Shown: positions 36,056 through 45,397 of the stretch, in pieces
Layout: every line of letters begins with the position of its first letter
Numbering within the stretch: position 1 is the first letter of the stretch
Notes under the pieces: generated by a model
What the model was told of the DNA's origin: nothing
The model's database searches: none
Seen by the model: only the letters and a program-made list of their open reading frames with translations
Assembly (NCBI GenBank): GCA_030549205.1
Contig: JAUKTV010000016.1
Coordinates: 434,001 to 498,000 of the forward strand
Direction of reading: 5' to 3'
Length of the DNA: 64,000 nt
DNA from: Apiosordaria backusii
Lineage: Eukaryota; Ascomycota; Sordariomycetes; Sordariales; Lasiosphaeriaceae
Program-made: the position numbers and the translations under genes

Positions 36056-37275
36056 CTATGGCGCGGCCACTTCGGTTGGTGTTTGTTGGGTAGTGTTGAC
36101 AACCTCTTCCATGGGCTCTGGCAACGTCTCGTTGGCTGTCTCGACGGCCGGTTCAGCCACGGGGTTGGCCGCAGGTTCAGAAATGGTGACGATTTGGACA
36201 GAAGCTGGTTGAGGGTTCTGTTGTTCAAACACAAGCGGTTGTTCCGGCTCCTCGACACGCGGCTTCTTGGCAGCTCGGCCCTCCTCCAGAGTATGATCCC
36301 GGGAATCCCTAGCTTCCTTGAGTTCAACTTCAAGCTCATCCAGGCGCCGTTTGAGCATATTTTCCCTGCGGTGACTTTCCTCCAATTCGTTCTGCGATTG
36401 CGCATGAGCATCGGTCAGGGCTTCAGCTTGGGCAGTCACGACCTCAAGCTGAGCACCAAGAGTTTCGTTTTGGCTGCGGGCCTGGTTGAGAGCATCTGTC
36501 AAGGCATCCACCTGCGCGCGGAGCTGGGCATCGGAATCGGAGCCGCCATTTTCCTGCTGCTGCCGGGCTTGCGAGGCCTGCTGCTGTTCCTGCTCGAGCT
36601 GCTGGATTCGGCCCCGGTATAGTTCTTGAATAACCTCGAGTTCGCTCACACGCGTCCTGAGCTGTGCAGTCTCATCGTGACTTTGCTGCTGCATGTCCAT
36701 GCGCTCGCCATTGAGGGGTGAAGAGGGACGACCGCCTGGCCCACCAGCGACCTGGAAGCCAGACAATTGCTGCGATTGGAACTGCTCGTCTTGGTTTCCG
36801 TACATCGGTGCCATGTGCGCGTTGTACATATTCGGTGTCCCGGTGCGGGAGATGGGGGAATTCGTGTCGTCCATGTGGCCCTTGTTCGACTTTTGCGATG
36901 GTCTGCGACCGCCATTTCCATTGGAAAGGTCGGCGCCATTCACGTCGGCACCAGGAGGGAGGTTTTGATTTTGTTGTGCCTGCGCGGGAGTCGCGGTCAG
37001 TGACTTGGTCGTAGGACGGCAAATGCGCCTCAATTGCATACCTTTTTCTGCTTTGCAAGGTCAGGGCGCATCGTCTTGACGCGGTTGCGACTCTTGATAA
37101 CGTCCGTCTTAAGGGAGCTTGGCCGAGGTCGGCCGTGCAGCTTGAGAAAAAGACCACAGGCATTGCAGAGGACGGCGCCGTGCTCGTCGCGCCTCCACAG
37201 CGGCGTGGTCGAGGTATCGCAGTTCTGGCATGTGGGCTGTGTTGTTTCACGGTCATGGTTAGCCATGGTTGCCAT
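36056..37275 (-). CDS. asd-4: GATA zinc-finger transcription factor of the AreB/ASD4/NreB class
   Basis: Exons 37275-37042 and 36979-36056 on the minus strand encode 385 aa. The 62-nt intron has a GTATGC donor, CTGAC branch site and CGCAG acceptor. One GATA finger (C16, C19, C37, C40; C-X2-C-X17-C-X2-C) begins TCQNCDTSTTPLWRRDE and is followed by GLFLKLHGRPRP and a basic tail. The GLFLKLHG form separates this class from AreA. The C-terminal half has a long coiled coil (ELEVIQELYRGRIQQLEQEQ and following heptads). Finger plus coiled coil is the mark of Aspergillus AreB, Penicillium NreB and Neurospora ASD-4. These factors counter AreA/NIT2 in nitrogen control, and ASD-4 is needed for ascus development. 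A further upstream exon is possible (37976-38181). Confidence 0.92.
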
Positions 37276-37975
37276 GATGGGCGGTGCTCTCCCGGCGATT
37301 TGACGAAAGAAAGGGGGCAGAGCGATTAGATCGTGACGATAAGGCGCCTTGATAAATACAAAGGGAGGGCAGATATGGGAAGGTGGAGGAGTGATGATAA
37401 GCAGATGATAAGGAAATTTTTGACGGATCCCAAAGTGGGGCGCTTGCGATAACACAATCGCTTTTTGGGCCACTGATCGATCTGCAGACAATATGAACGC
37501 GGGAGCCAGTGCGGGTTGGGGCTTAGATAAGCGCAACCCCACCAGAATTTTCACCCTGATGACATCGTGGGGGAGCCAATTGGGGGATAGCCAGCAATGG
37601 ACATGGGCCCATCTGCCATCTTCCATCCGGGCCTCCTAATGGATGTCTACAGTCTGGCCTTGCTGATGAATTGCAGTGATGCTCTATGCGACGGGCGCGA
37701 TGGCAAAGGGGAAAGGAAGTGTGAAATCTGAACATACCAAGTTACCTCCCGGACCAGGATGTGTGCTTGCAACCGATGTTCTAGGAGGCATTGCAGGCGC
37801 GATCGCAACAGGCCTGGACCAAAATAAACGAGTTAGTCAAGTTAGCTCCATGAGGAAGCAAACGAGCAATGTCAAATAGAGATTGCAAAGACTGAAGTCG
37901 CGATGACATGTGACGCACGCAGCGAGAATGCGGCCCTTTATCACCACCAGCTCTCATAAAGAAGACAACACTAAC
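37276..37975. other. Leader, promoter or first intron of the GATA-factor gene
   Basis: 700 bases directly upstream of the GATA-factor ATG. They hold five HGATAR motifs close to the start. If the candidate upstream exon is used, this would be an intron with a GTTAGT donor at 37975. Confidence 0.5.
37338..37531 (+). promoter_or_regulatory. Cluster of GATA-factor binding motifs upstream of the GATA-factor gene
   Basis: GATAAG occurs at 37338, 37396, 37407 and 37526, and GATAAA at 37351, all on the plus strand; a GATAAC is at 37448. Five HGATAR sites within 194 bases, between 63 and 256 bases upstream of the ATG, suggest auto-regulation or regulation by AreA/NIT2. The motifs are seen directly; their function is inferred. 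Confidence 0.6.
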
Positions 37976-38181
37976 CTAGGCGGTTGTAACTGAGGGGTAG
38001 CGGCAGGCCCAGAGACAAAGGTAGAAATACTCGGGAGCAAGTTCACAGAGGCATTGCCAGAAGCTGTTCCAGGCGCATGTGTCGCCGCCAGGCTTGGAGA
38101 ACTCGGCCGCGCCTCGGGCTCAAGAGCCGCGTGCAGTCCTGCCCCCGAGGGCTGAACTTGGGTGGCCGCGCCTTCATCCAT
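37976..38181 (-). other. Candidate upstream coding exon of the GATA-factor gene
   Basis: An ATG at 38181 opens a 68-codon frame that ends in LLPSISTFVSGP and TPQLQPPR, just before a GTTAGT donor (intron would start at 37975). It ends in codon phase 2. Joining to an AG shortly before the downstream ATG (GGGAG then A GCA CCG) would keep the frame and add about 70 residues to the GATA factor. The peptide is Ala/Pro/Ser-rich with a compact hydrophobic motif, as seen in fungal regulators. The acceptor is weak and RNA evidence is missing. Confidence 0.4.
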
Positions 38182-39579
38182 CTTCCAGTTCGGATGAGGC
38201 GGTGGTTGATTGGTCTCGGGGGGTGGTGTGGGTTCTGAATGCAGAGAAGAGAGATGCGGAGACTGTAGTTGCGCCAGTTTGACTGAGGTTACGAGAAGGG
38301 CGGGAAGGTGTTGAGAGATCGCGGTCGCGGAAGAAACTTGGAGGGGCGTCGACAGAAGAGCGCGGAAGGAGACGGGGGTTCCGGCGCGGGGCGGTCGGGG
38401 CAACCGGGGAAGGAAGCGGGTGCCGCAAAGTGCTTCGGTCGGTAGTGGTCGAGAAGGGCCGTGCAATCGATTAGAGCTATGCGATATGGATGCAAGAAAT
38501 AGCAAAGGTTCGGCGCGATGAACTCGCCAGATACGCGCGATGGTGCCAACAATGCAAAGGGAAGCGAGCAGCTCGAGACAGTGGCGGCAAAGTGAACAAA
38601 GACGGCAGAATTCCTCGCTCTCTCAATCTAAGACATTTCAATATTAATCCGTCTTTTTGGTTAGCCGGTGCGCAACGGCAAAAGAGGGAAGAAGCATTCG
38701 GGGGATGAAAAGAACGGGCAGTACAATGGAAGAAACCAATCCCCTTTTCCAGTGCAGGACGATCGAAGACTCGACTTGTAGCTTGTGTAACGACGCGGAA
38801 TTACAGTACACAGTAGCGCTAACCTAATCTTTTTGAATGGCCAGGGACCGACCGCTATATTTGGACGCTTGGCACGCTGATTGGCTTGCTGTGTGCGGCT
38901 TATCCTCCAGCAGAGCCTCGATATGTCCAAATTCACACACGGAGATGGTGCATCGATCAGAATATACTTTTCTCACTGATGATAGCAAGGAACATATGAT
39001 CCCTCTAATTTACACTAAGGTGCAACGGGAACGCCTTTTGCCCAGGCCTCCGTTCACTTGTCTTCATGGCAGACCCTGGGTGGATGGTGAACTGGGTTTG
39101 GCAGATAAGATACGAGATAGGAGCTTGGCGATAAGCAAAGCAAACGGTAATCAAGAACGCATCCAGACGGAGTGCGGTGTGTCTGTATTCTTAAAGGTTT
39201 TGCCAAATTATTATGTCTTCGCATATGAAGGATATTGAAGCTCTCCTTTCAAAAGGGCTTCTTCGACTGTAGTGATTTATTCTGATGGGCGGCCGTTCGG
39301 GACTACACTTCGCAAACAGCGGCCGCCAAGTGGCAAGCTGAGCCGTCAGCTGGTCGAGCTTTGACATGCACCTGCCCCACTCCGCGGCCTGCAAGGTACT
39401 GGGCTCCAAAAATTTCCATCGAAGAAAGACGGCCAGGATATTTCCATCGACAAATCGCAAACCCTTCGAGTCGCAGCCCGGCGCTTTGCTTTCCCCAACA
39501 GCGGTTAACACCTCTACCCACTCATAACCGATTACTTCTGCATCTCACCAAGAATACAGACCGATTATTTTCCAACAAA
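38182..39579. other. Divergent upstream region of the GATA-factor gene and KRR1
   Basis: 1.4 kb between oppositely oriented genes, expected to hold both promoters. No recognisable coding frame, RNA gene or repeat. Confidence 0.5.
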
Positions 39580-40715
39580 ATGCCGTCCACACACAAGAAA
39601 GAGAAGCCATGGGATACCGACGACATCGACAAGTGGAAGATCGACCCATTCACCAAGGAGGATTCGTCGGGCGCATTTCTGGAGGAGTCTTCGTTTATGA
39701 CGCTATTCCCTAAATACCGCGAGCGCTATCTCAAGGATTCGTGGCCGCTCGTGACCAAGTCGTTGGAGAAATACGGCATCGATGCAGTTTTGGATCTTAT
39801 CGAGGGTTCCATGACTGTCAAGACGACTCGAAAGGTGGGCAGCCGCGCATCTAGCCACCCAATCAGACTGGATCACTTACAGGTCAAAATCTAGACATAC
39901 GATCCCGCCGCAATTCTTAACGCCCGAGATTTGATTAAACTTTTGGCGCGTTCGGTTCCTGCACCCCAAGCGATCAAAATTTTGGAGGATGGAATGGCCT
40001 GCGACATCATCAAGATTCGCAGCATGGTACGGAACAAGGAACGGTTCGTCAAGAGGCGGCAACGTATCCTGGGGCAGAATGGTACCAGTATGTGTTACAC
40101 TTGTCTTGTTTCCACTGGTTTTGCAACGTATAGCTAACACCTTGCAGCATTGAAGGCGCTAGAACTTCTCACCCAAACCTATATCTTGGTGCACGGCAAC
40201 ACAGTCTCAGTGATGGGCCCATTTAAGGGGCTGAAGGAAGTAAGAAGGGTCGTAGAAGACACAATGCAAAATGTGCACCCTATCTACTTGATCAAGGAGT
40301 TGATGTAAGTTGGTGCTCTCCGATCAGGTGGCGAACAGACTCGCTAACAGTTTCCAGGATCAAGAGAGAGCTGGCCAAGGATCCCGCGCTGGCGCACGAA
40401 GACTGGAGCCGATATCTACCAAACTTCAAGAAGCGTACCCTGCCCAAGAGACACAAGCCACACGTTGTCACAGACAAGTCCAAGAAGACCTACACGCCAT
40501 TCCCTCCAGCGCCCGAGAAGAGCAAGGTCGACCTGCAGATCGAGAGTGGCGAGTACTTTTTGGGCAAGGAGGCGAAGCAACGGATGGCCGAGCAAGAGCG
40601 GGCCGAGAAGTCGAAACAGAAGAAGGAGGAAAAGAAGCGCGAGCGCGAGAAGGAGTTTGTGCCGCCCGAGGAAAGTGCTGGCAAGTCCAAGAAGAGGAAG
40701 ACATCACACGATTGA
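39580..40715 (+). CDS. KRR1: KRR1 small-subunit processome component (KH domain)
   Basis: Four exons, 39580-39834, 39895-40087, 40148-40304 and 40358-40715, sum to 963 nt and encode 320 aa. KRR1 is a nucleolar protein needed for 18S rRNA maturation and 40S assembly. The conserved start KPWDTDDIDKWKIDPF, the segment FPKYRERYLKDSWPLVTKSL and the KH-type region are intact. The latter includes CDIIKIRSMVRNKERFVKRR, LELLTQTYILVHGNTVSVMG and GLKEVRRVVEDTMQNVHPIY. Next comes DWSRYLPNFKKRTLPKRHKP. The C-terminal 60 residues are Lys/Glu-rich, as in homologues. Introns are GT-AG (GTGGGC, GTATGT and GTAAGT donors). The last has a GCTAAC branch site. Confidence 0.96.
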
Positions 40716-41110
40716 GTTTGAATGGCGGAGGGGAGGGATGTTGTAATGGAGAGACCTGTCAATCTGGATGTTTGAATCCAGAGCCCATGATACCCAAGCA
40801 GGTGAACTTTTGTTGAGTTTGCGCATATTTTCTGTTTCTGTGACTTTTGCTTTGAGGACAGCTTTTCATTTTTCGTTTTGCAACAACATACGGCGAGCTT
40901 GGGAAAAGAACCGAGGCACTGGCGTCATCGGTTCGAGATCCATATCCGTTGGTGCGGGGGAACGTGGGGAAGATGGACCCAGGCCCGAATTCCTTAGTGC
41001 CGGGATTCGAGTTCTTAAAGGGATGCCTTTCATTCACATTGACGGCACTTGTGTACATTAACTACTGCAAGATTAATTAATACCCAAGTCGAACCATCAG
41101 TTTCATCATC
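40716..41110. other. Intergenic: KRR1 3' end to the oxidoreductase start
   Basis: 395 bases between two plus-strand genes. They must hold the KRR1 3' UTR and the next promoter. Nothing specific is visible. Confidence 0.5.
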
Positions 41111-42299
41111 ATGCCTCAGAATCAGAGTCTCACCATCAAGCCTATTGAAGGCGCAAAGCCAGGCAAGGTGTATTATTCGTGAGTTTCTATGTTCTTCCCA
41201 TTCAAGTACATACCTCTCACCGAGTATTAATAATCGCGATAGCCTCCAACTCAACACCTCCCCTGTTCCTACCCCCGGACCAGGCCAGGTCCTCGTCAAA
41301 GTCCAAGCCTCCGCTCTCAACCATCGCGACCTCTTCATCCGCCAGCACCTCTATCCTGGCATTTCTTTTTCTGCCCCTCTACTATCCGATGGGTATGGAA
41401 TTGTAGTCTCACCCAACTCTTCACCGCTGTATAACAAGCCCGTTTTGGTCACCCCCTCCCGAGGTTGGATCTCGTCCCCCGATGGCCCAGAACCAGTCCC
41501 CGCAACGGAAAGCAACAAGGAAGAAAAGGAATGGAGCGTAATCGGCGGTTCAGCTCGCTATTCCAGCCAAGGGACCGCCCAGAGCTTTCTCCTCGTGCCA
41601 GAAGAGGAAGTATTCCCTGCTCCGGGCCATTTAACTCCAGCGGAAGGGGCTGCGCTCCCCTTGGCTGGGCTGACGGCATGGAGGGCACTGATCACAAAGG
41701 GAGAGGCAGAAAGGGGGCAGAATGTGCTGGTTACGGGGATCGGAGGAGGAGTGGCGCTGGCGGCGCTGCAGTTCGCGGTGAAGAGGGGGTGCAATGTTTT
41801 TGTTACTTCGTCGTCTCAGGAGAAGATTAACAAGGCGGTGGAGATGGGCGCCAGGGGGGGGGTGTTGTATACTGAGGCTGCTTGGGAGAAGACATTGCTT
41901 AAACAGCTGCCTAAGACACGGCCGTTTGTTGATGTTGTTGTTGATGGGTCGGGAGGAGATATTGTTGGCAAGGGGGTGAAGCTGTTGAAGCAGGGAGGTA
42001 AGATTGTGGTTTATGGGATGACGGTAGGGCCGAAGATGGAGTGGAATATGAATGCGGTGCTGAAGAATATCGAGCTGAGGGGCACGAGCATGGGGAGCAG
42101 GGCTGAGTTTGGGGATATGGTCAAGTTCGTGGATGAGAACAAGATCAAGCCGGTGGTGAGCCGCGTTGTGAGCGGTGGGTTGGAGAATATCCAAGGCATC
42201 GACGGGCTGTTTGAGGATCTCAAGGGTGGGAAGCAGTTCGGCAAGCTGGTTATTTTGGTTGACGGAGAGGATGAAGGGGCCAGGTCACCCAAGTTGTAG
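41111..42299 (+). CDS. MDR-family oxidoreductase (quinone oxidoreductase / alcohol dehydrogenase-like)
   Basis: Exons 41111-41178 and 41243-42299 encode 374 aa. The medium-chain dehydrogenase fold is visible. The N-terminal half has GPGQVLVKVQASALNHRDLF and LLSDGYGIVV, then LTPAEGAALPLAGLTAWRAL. The Rossmann part has VLVTGIGGGVALAALQFAVK and later KQGGKIVVYGMTVGP. The family resembles the fission-yeast zinc-type alcohol dehydrogenase-like proteins. At the place of the usual zinc-binding cysteine the protein has NHRD, so it is probably an NAD(P)H-dependent reductase without catalytic zinc. The natural substrate is unknown. The 64-nt intron follows GTGAGT. Its stop codon lies only 151 bases from the stop of RNH203 on the other strand. 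Confidence 0.9.
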
Positions 42300-42450
42300 G
42301 GATGTGTGATATCTGTGAGCTTGTTGCATACCTATCCATTTCTGTGTAGCCATTCTCGATGATTCGCGTTGACTAAAAATATTGCCCCAAAGTTATTTGT
42401 ATGCTCTCTAGTTCTACCCAACCTTGTTCATCCCTCCGTCTCACACCCCA

Positions 42451-42963
42451 TTACTTGCTATCAGCGTCATCGAAAGAATGAATCGCCCCTGCAACACCAA
42501 CCCATTCCTCCAAACTCCTTACATACCCATCCGCGGCGGCATCAGCCAAACTTTCATGACCCCAAACGACCACCTCATCAAACTCAGCCTGCACCTCGAG
42601 CTTCCCGTGGCCATCCTTCTCAAGATCTATTACATCCGCATCTCCATTCTGATCCGGTAATGAAGAGACGGCAACAACGCCTTTGTATCCTTCTGGTAAA
42701 GCAAGGGGCTTCCCTTTTAGCTTGCGGCCGCGGAAGTAGGCTTCTTTTGTGTATGTGGATGAGGTTAGACAAGTGTAATCCAGGCGGGCATGAAACTGAG
42801 GCTGCATACCTGATGATGATTCTGATGTTCGGGGATCCCAGAAAGACTGTGTTGGTTCAACTGGGCCGGTGTGATGGATTTTACAGGGGAGGAGGTGGGC
42901 GGTCGTTTTCTTGTGTGAGGACGAGGCAGAGTCAAGATGGAGGATGGGTTGTGATTTTGACAT
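42451..42963 (-). CDS. RNH203: Ribonuclease H2 subunit C
   Basis: Exons 42963-42810 and 42743-42451 on the minus strand encode 148 aa, a normal length for fungal RNase H2C. The RNase H2 complex removes ribonucleotides from DNA and RNA from RNA:DNA hybrids; subunit C is structural. The family motifs are the N-terminal TTAHLLPCKIHHTGPV and, after the intron, EAYFRGRKLKGKPLALPEGY followed by KGVVAV. The intron (GTATGC donor, CTAAC branch site, AAAAG acceptor) can be read through without a stop, so an unspliced single-exon model would wrongly insert about 24 residues in the middle. The start is the ATG at 42963; the open frame upstream lacks conservation. Confidence 0.88.
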   Translation of the reverse strand: MSKSQPILHLDSASSSHKKTTAHLLPCKIHHTGPVEPTQSFWDPRTSESSSGMQPQFHARLDYTCLTSSTYTKEAYFRGRKLKGKPLALPEGYKGVVAVSSLPDQNGDADVIDLEKDGHGKLEVQAEFDEVVVWGHESLADAAADGYVRSLEEWVGVAGAIHSFDDADSK

Positions 42964-43950
42964 TTTGGTGTCTTTTTTGTTCAACAGGGATGATACGTAT
43001 AAAAACGAGAAATGGAGTTTAAGTGCTTTTTTTGGTGACTTCACTGTGTCTTGTTTGAGTTACAGTGCTTGTGAGGACGATGGTTTCTCAGGAAACGCGT
43101 TGATGAAGGAATAGTTTAAGTGGAACGCGGTTGGGGACGCGTCGAGTCAGCAAGGTTCCCAGGTGGGGCGGTAGTGACCCTAACCCTAGACAAACACCCT
43201 CGGTGATGCCCCTGAAGTCTCAATTCTACCAGATTGACCTCACAAAGGTTGTCTGCATAGCTGATTCTTAGAACGGATCTGAGTGATAGGCTGAAGAATT
43301 CACTTCATTCCCCAACAGTTCCCTTGCAAGTAGAACAAGAAGCCTTTCGACACAGTGGCAGTCAGAGCACAATGTGATGGTTTGATTCGATATCATTTGG
43401 CCCTGAGTCACTCTTCATGGAATGAATGGTCCATGCTCCAGAGGTTGGCTCCATAACTAGGCAGCGGTATGCCAGAACGTGTATCATCCTTCTTTATATG
43501 TCTCTTGTGGCCGACCATTGACTCGTCACCTCGACACGCCTCCATCATGATGCTACCCAGACTCGAGCCAGATGGATCTACAAGATTACTGTTGGCGCTA
43601 TTAAGAAGTCGTTTATATTCCTGAGGCTTGGGTAAAGTTTAACGTTTTTCCCAAGTATTCGTCGAGTGAGCTTACATGTCGTGTGTCCATGGTGGCCGCA
43701 CGCAGACTCTGGAGGCAAACCCGTCTTTCCATTGTTGCTACTAACGCAACTCGAAACGACAAGACCAAAAGCCGATGATCGTTATAACCAGGGGTGTACC
43801 CTGCCCTCTAACTCATGGAGGATAGGCCTCACAGGTTGAGGACAAGCTCGGGAGGCTGGGCGTAGTTATATTTTGCTTCAGCGTTGACAGGAGCTCGGAC
43901 GCCGATGCAAGTTCGTGGTCTGGTGAAGCTGTCCCAAATGCCGCGACCAT
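42964..43950. other. Intergenic: RNH203 upstream region and REX4 3' flank
   Basis: About 1 kb between two minus-strand genes. It includes a two-unit CCCTAACCCTA word near 43176, too short to call an interstitial telomere. No coding frame is supported. Confidence 0.5.
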
Positions 43951-44964
43951 TCAGCGTCTCTTTGACTTTTTACCCTTCCCTGCTTTATTCGGCTTCTGTT
44001 TGGTTTTGACGTCCTCCGGATACCGGTTCGCGTGCTCCATGTCGAATGCCGGCTTGTGTTTCCTGAACAACAGCATGGCAACCCTCGCATCTTCAATACT
44101 GCTGTGTTGACCCGTCTGAATCTCCAAGCCCAGAAGCTCCTTTGCCAGTACCCTCAATGCAGGTTTGGGCCCGTTGCCGTACTTTTTGAATCCCGAGAAC
44201 TTGGCTGTATCCCGTATCATCTTGACCGGATGATCAAGCTCAAGACACTTGAGATCGTGCTTGACGTCGTGACCGACCACTATCCTGCCTTTCAACAGTT
44301 CTGCCACTTCAACTTGAACCTCGGAAAACGACCGTGCATCCCTCATATGTTTTGGTGCGATGCCAGAAACGGAAGTCCTCCAGTCTATGACCTTCTCGCG
44401 CTGGAGAACGTAGGAATCGTAGATTTGAGTGCCGTGAAAGTCGGTTACTGAGACGCGGGCCAGGGAAGAGTCGATGCCACCGGGGCCGATTCCGACCATT
44501 TCGCAATCTATTGCTAGATATTTCGTTTTGTCCAATGATGCTGTGGGGGAGAGGCCCTGGTTGGGATGGCTAGGCAAAGAAGAAAGAAGAGTAGGAGAGA
44601 CAGCGAGGTTGTAAGCTTCCGACAGAGCCTCACGGGAGATACCATGATTCTGCCTCAAAAGCTGAATTGACGGTTGATTTGTGAGAGGGGCTGTTGAGGT
44701 GACCGGCTGAGAAGAGACAGCGCCCATTTCCCCCTTCGAATTGGATGTTGAGGTGCTCTTTGTGGATGGTTTCTTGGTGAATGAAGATGTTTTGGGCTTT
44801 TTGTTGATCGGTTTCGAGTCTCGGTCATTAGATGTTGACTTTCTCTTCTTGTTGTTGGCTGAAGTGCTGGCTGAGGGTGACGATGAGGGCACTGGTTTCG
44901 AAGCAGATCCAGCTTTGAGTCGGGCTTGCAGAATCTTCCAATTTGATGAGAGCTCTGGGGCCAT
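43951..44964 (-). CDS. REX4: RNA exonuclease 4 (REX4), DEDDh 3'-5' exonuclease
   Basis: A single exon of 337 aa from the ATG at 44964. REX4 is a nuclear exonuclease involved in pre-rRNA processing. The DEDDh catalytic set is visible: D153 and E155 in YLAIDCEMVGIG, D237 in VVGHDVKHDLKCL, and H287 with D292 in GQHSSIEDARVAM. The first 100 residues are Ser/Lys-rich and disordered with nuclear-localisation-like KKRK and KKPK blocks, and the C-terminus is a lysine-rich tail. The gene is divergent from ESA1, with 433 bases between the start codons. Confidence 0.95.
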   Translation of the reverse strand: MAPELSSNWKILQARLKAGSASKPVPSSSPSASTSANNKKRKSTSNDRDSKPINKKPKTSSFTKKPSTKSTSTSNSKGEMGAVSSQPVTSTAPLTNQPSIQLLRQNHGISREALSEAYNLAVSPTLLSSLPSHPNQGLSPTASLDKTKYLAIDCEMVGIGPGGIDSSLARVSVTDFHGTQIYDSYVLQREKVIDWRTSVSGIAPKHMRDARSFSEVQVEVAELLKGRIVVGHDVKHDLKCLELDHPVKMIRDTAKFSGFKKYGNGPKPALRVLAKELLGLEIQTGQHSSIEDARVAMLLFRKHKPAFDMEHANRYPEDVKTKQKPNKAGKGKKSKRR

Positions 44965-45397
44965 GATGACGGATTAAATAGTCGGTGTTATTAAATATGA
45001 AGCATCGACCTAGAACCCGTGAGTTCAGGCGGTGTAGAGAAGGTTGGTGATGGAGCGAGTTCGACTTGAAGCAAAGATGAAATTCACGAGATTTGCACCG
45101 AGAAGGAAAGTGGGTACTCCGTATTGATGAAAACTGGAAGGGTTAGGGTTGGCACTCTCATGGAAAACAGGAGCCATCAAGGTGCCTTGGAATTGTTCTG
45201 GACTGTGCTGTGGCGCCTGCCCGTTTGCTGTGGACCGTGCCCCAGATGTCAGTGCTTTTGGAGGGGCAATTCACTGCCACAGGTCGTCACAAGCTCCCAA
45301 AGCTGGAGGGCGCCCGACCAGAATTTCAATCGAACAATCGTATCGCCGTGTCCATCGATTTCCATCAATTCTCCAACGTGGCGCAGTGTATTTCATC
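44965..45397. promoter_or_regulatory. Shared divergent promoter region of REX4 and ESA1
   Basis: 433 bases separate the REX4 and ESA1 start codons, which point away from each other. Both 5' UTRs and both promoters must lie here or inside the first transcribed bases. No specific binding site can be named with confidence. Confidence 0.6.

Noticed and set aside
40925..40945. GGTTCGAGATCC resembling a tRNA B box
   Set aside because: No A box or cloverleaf pairing upstream.
43170..43190. CCCTAACCCTAG telomere-like word
   Set aside because: Only two units; too short to indicate a telomere or fusion site.
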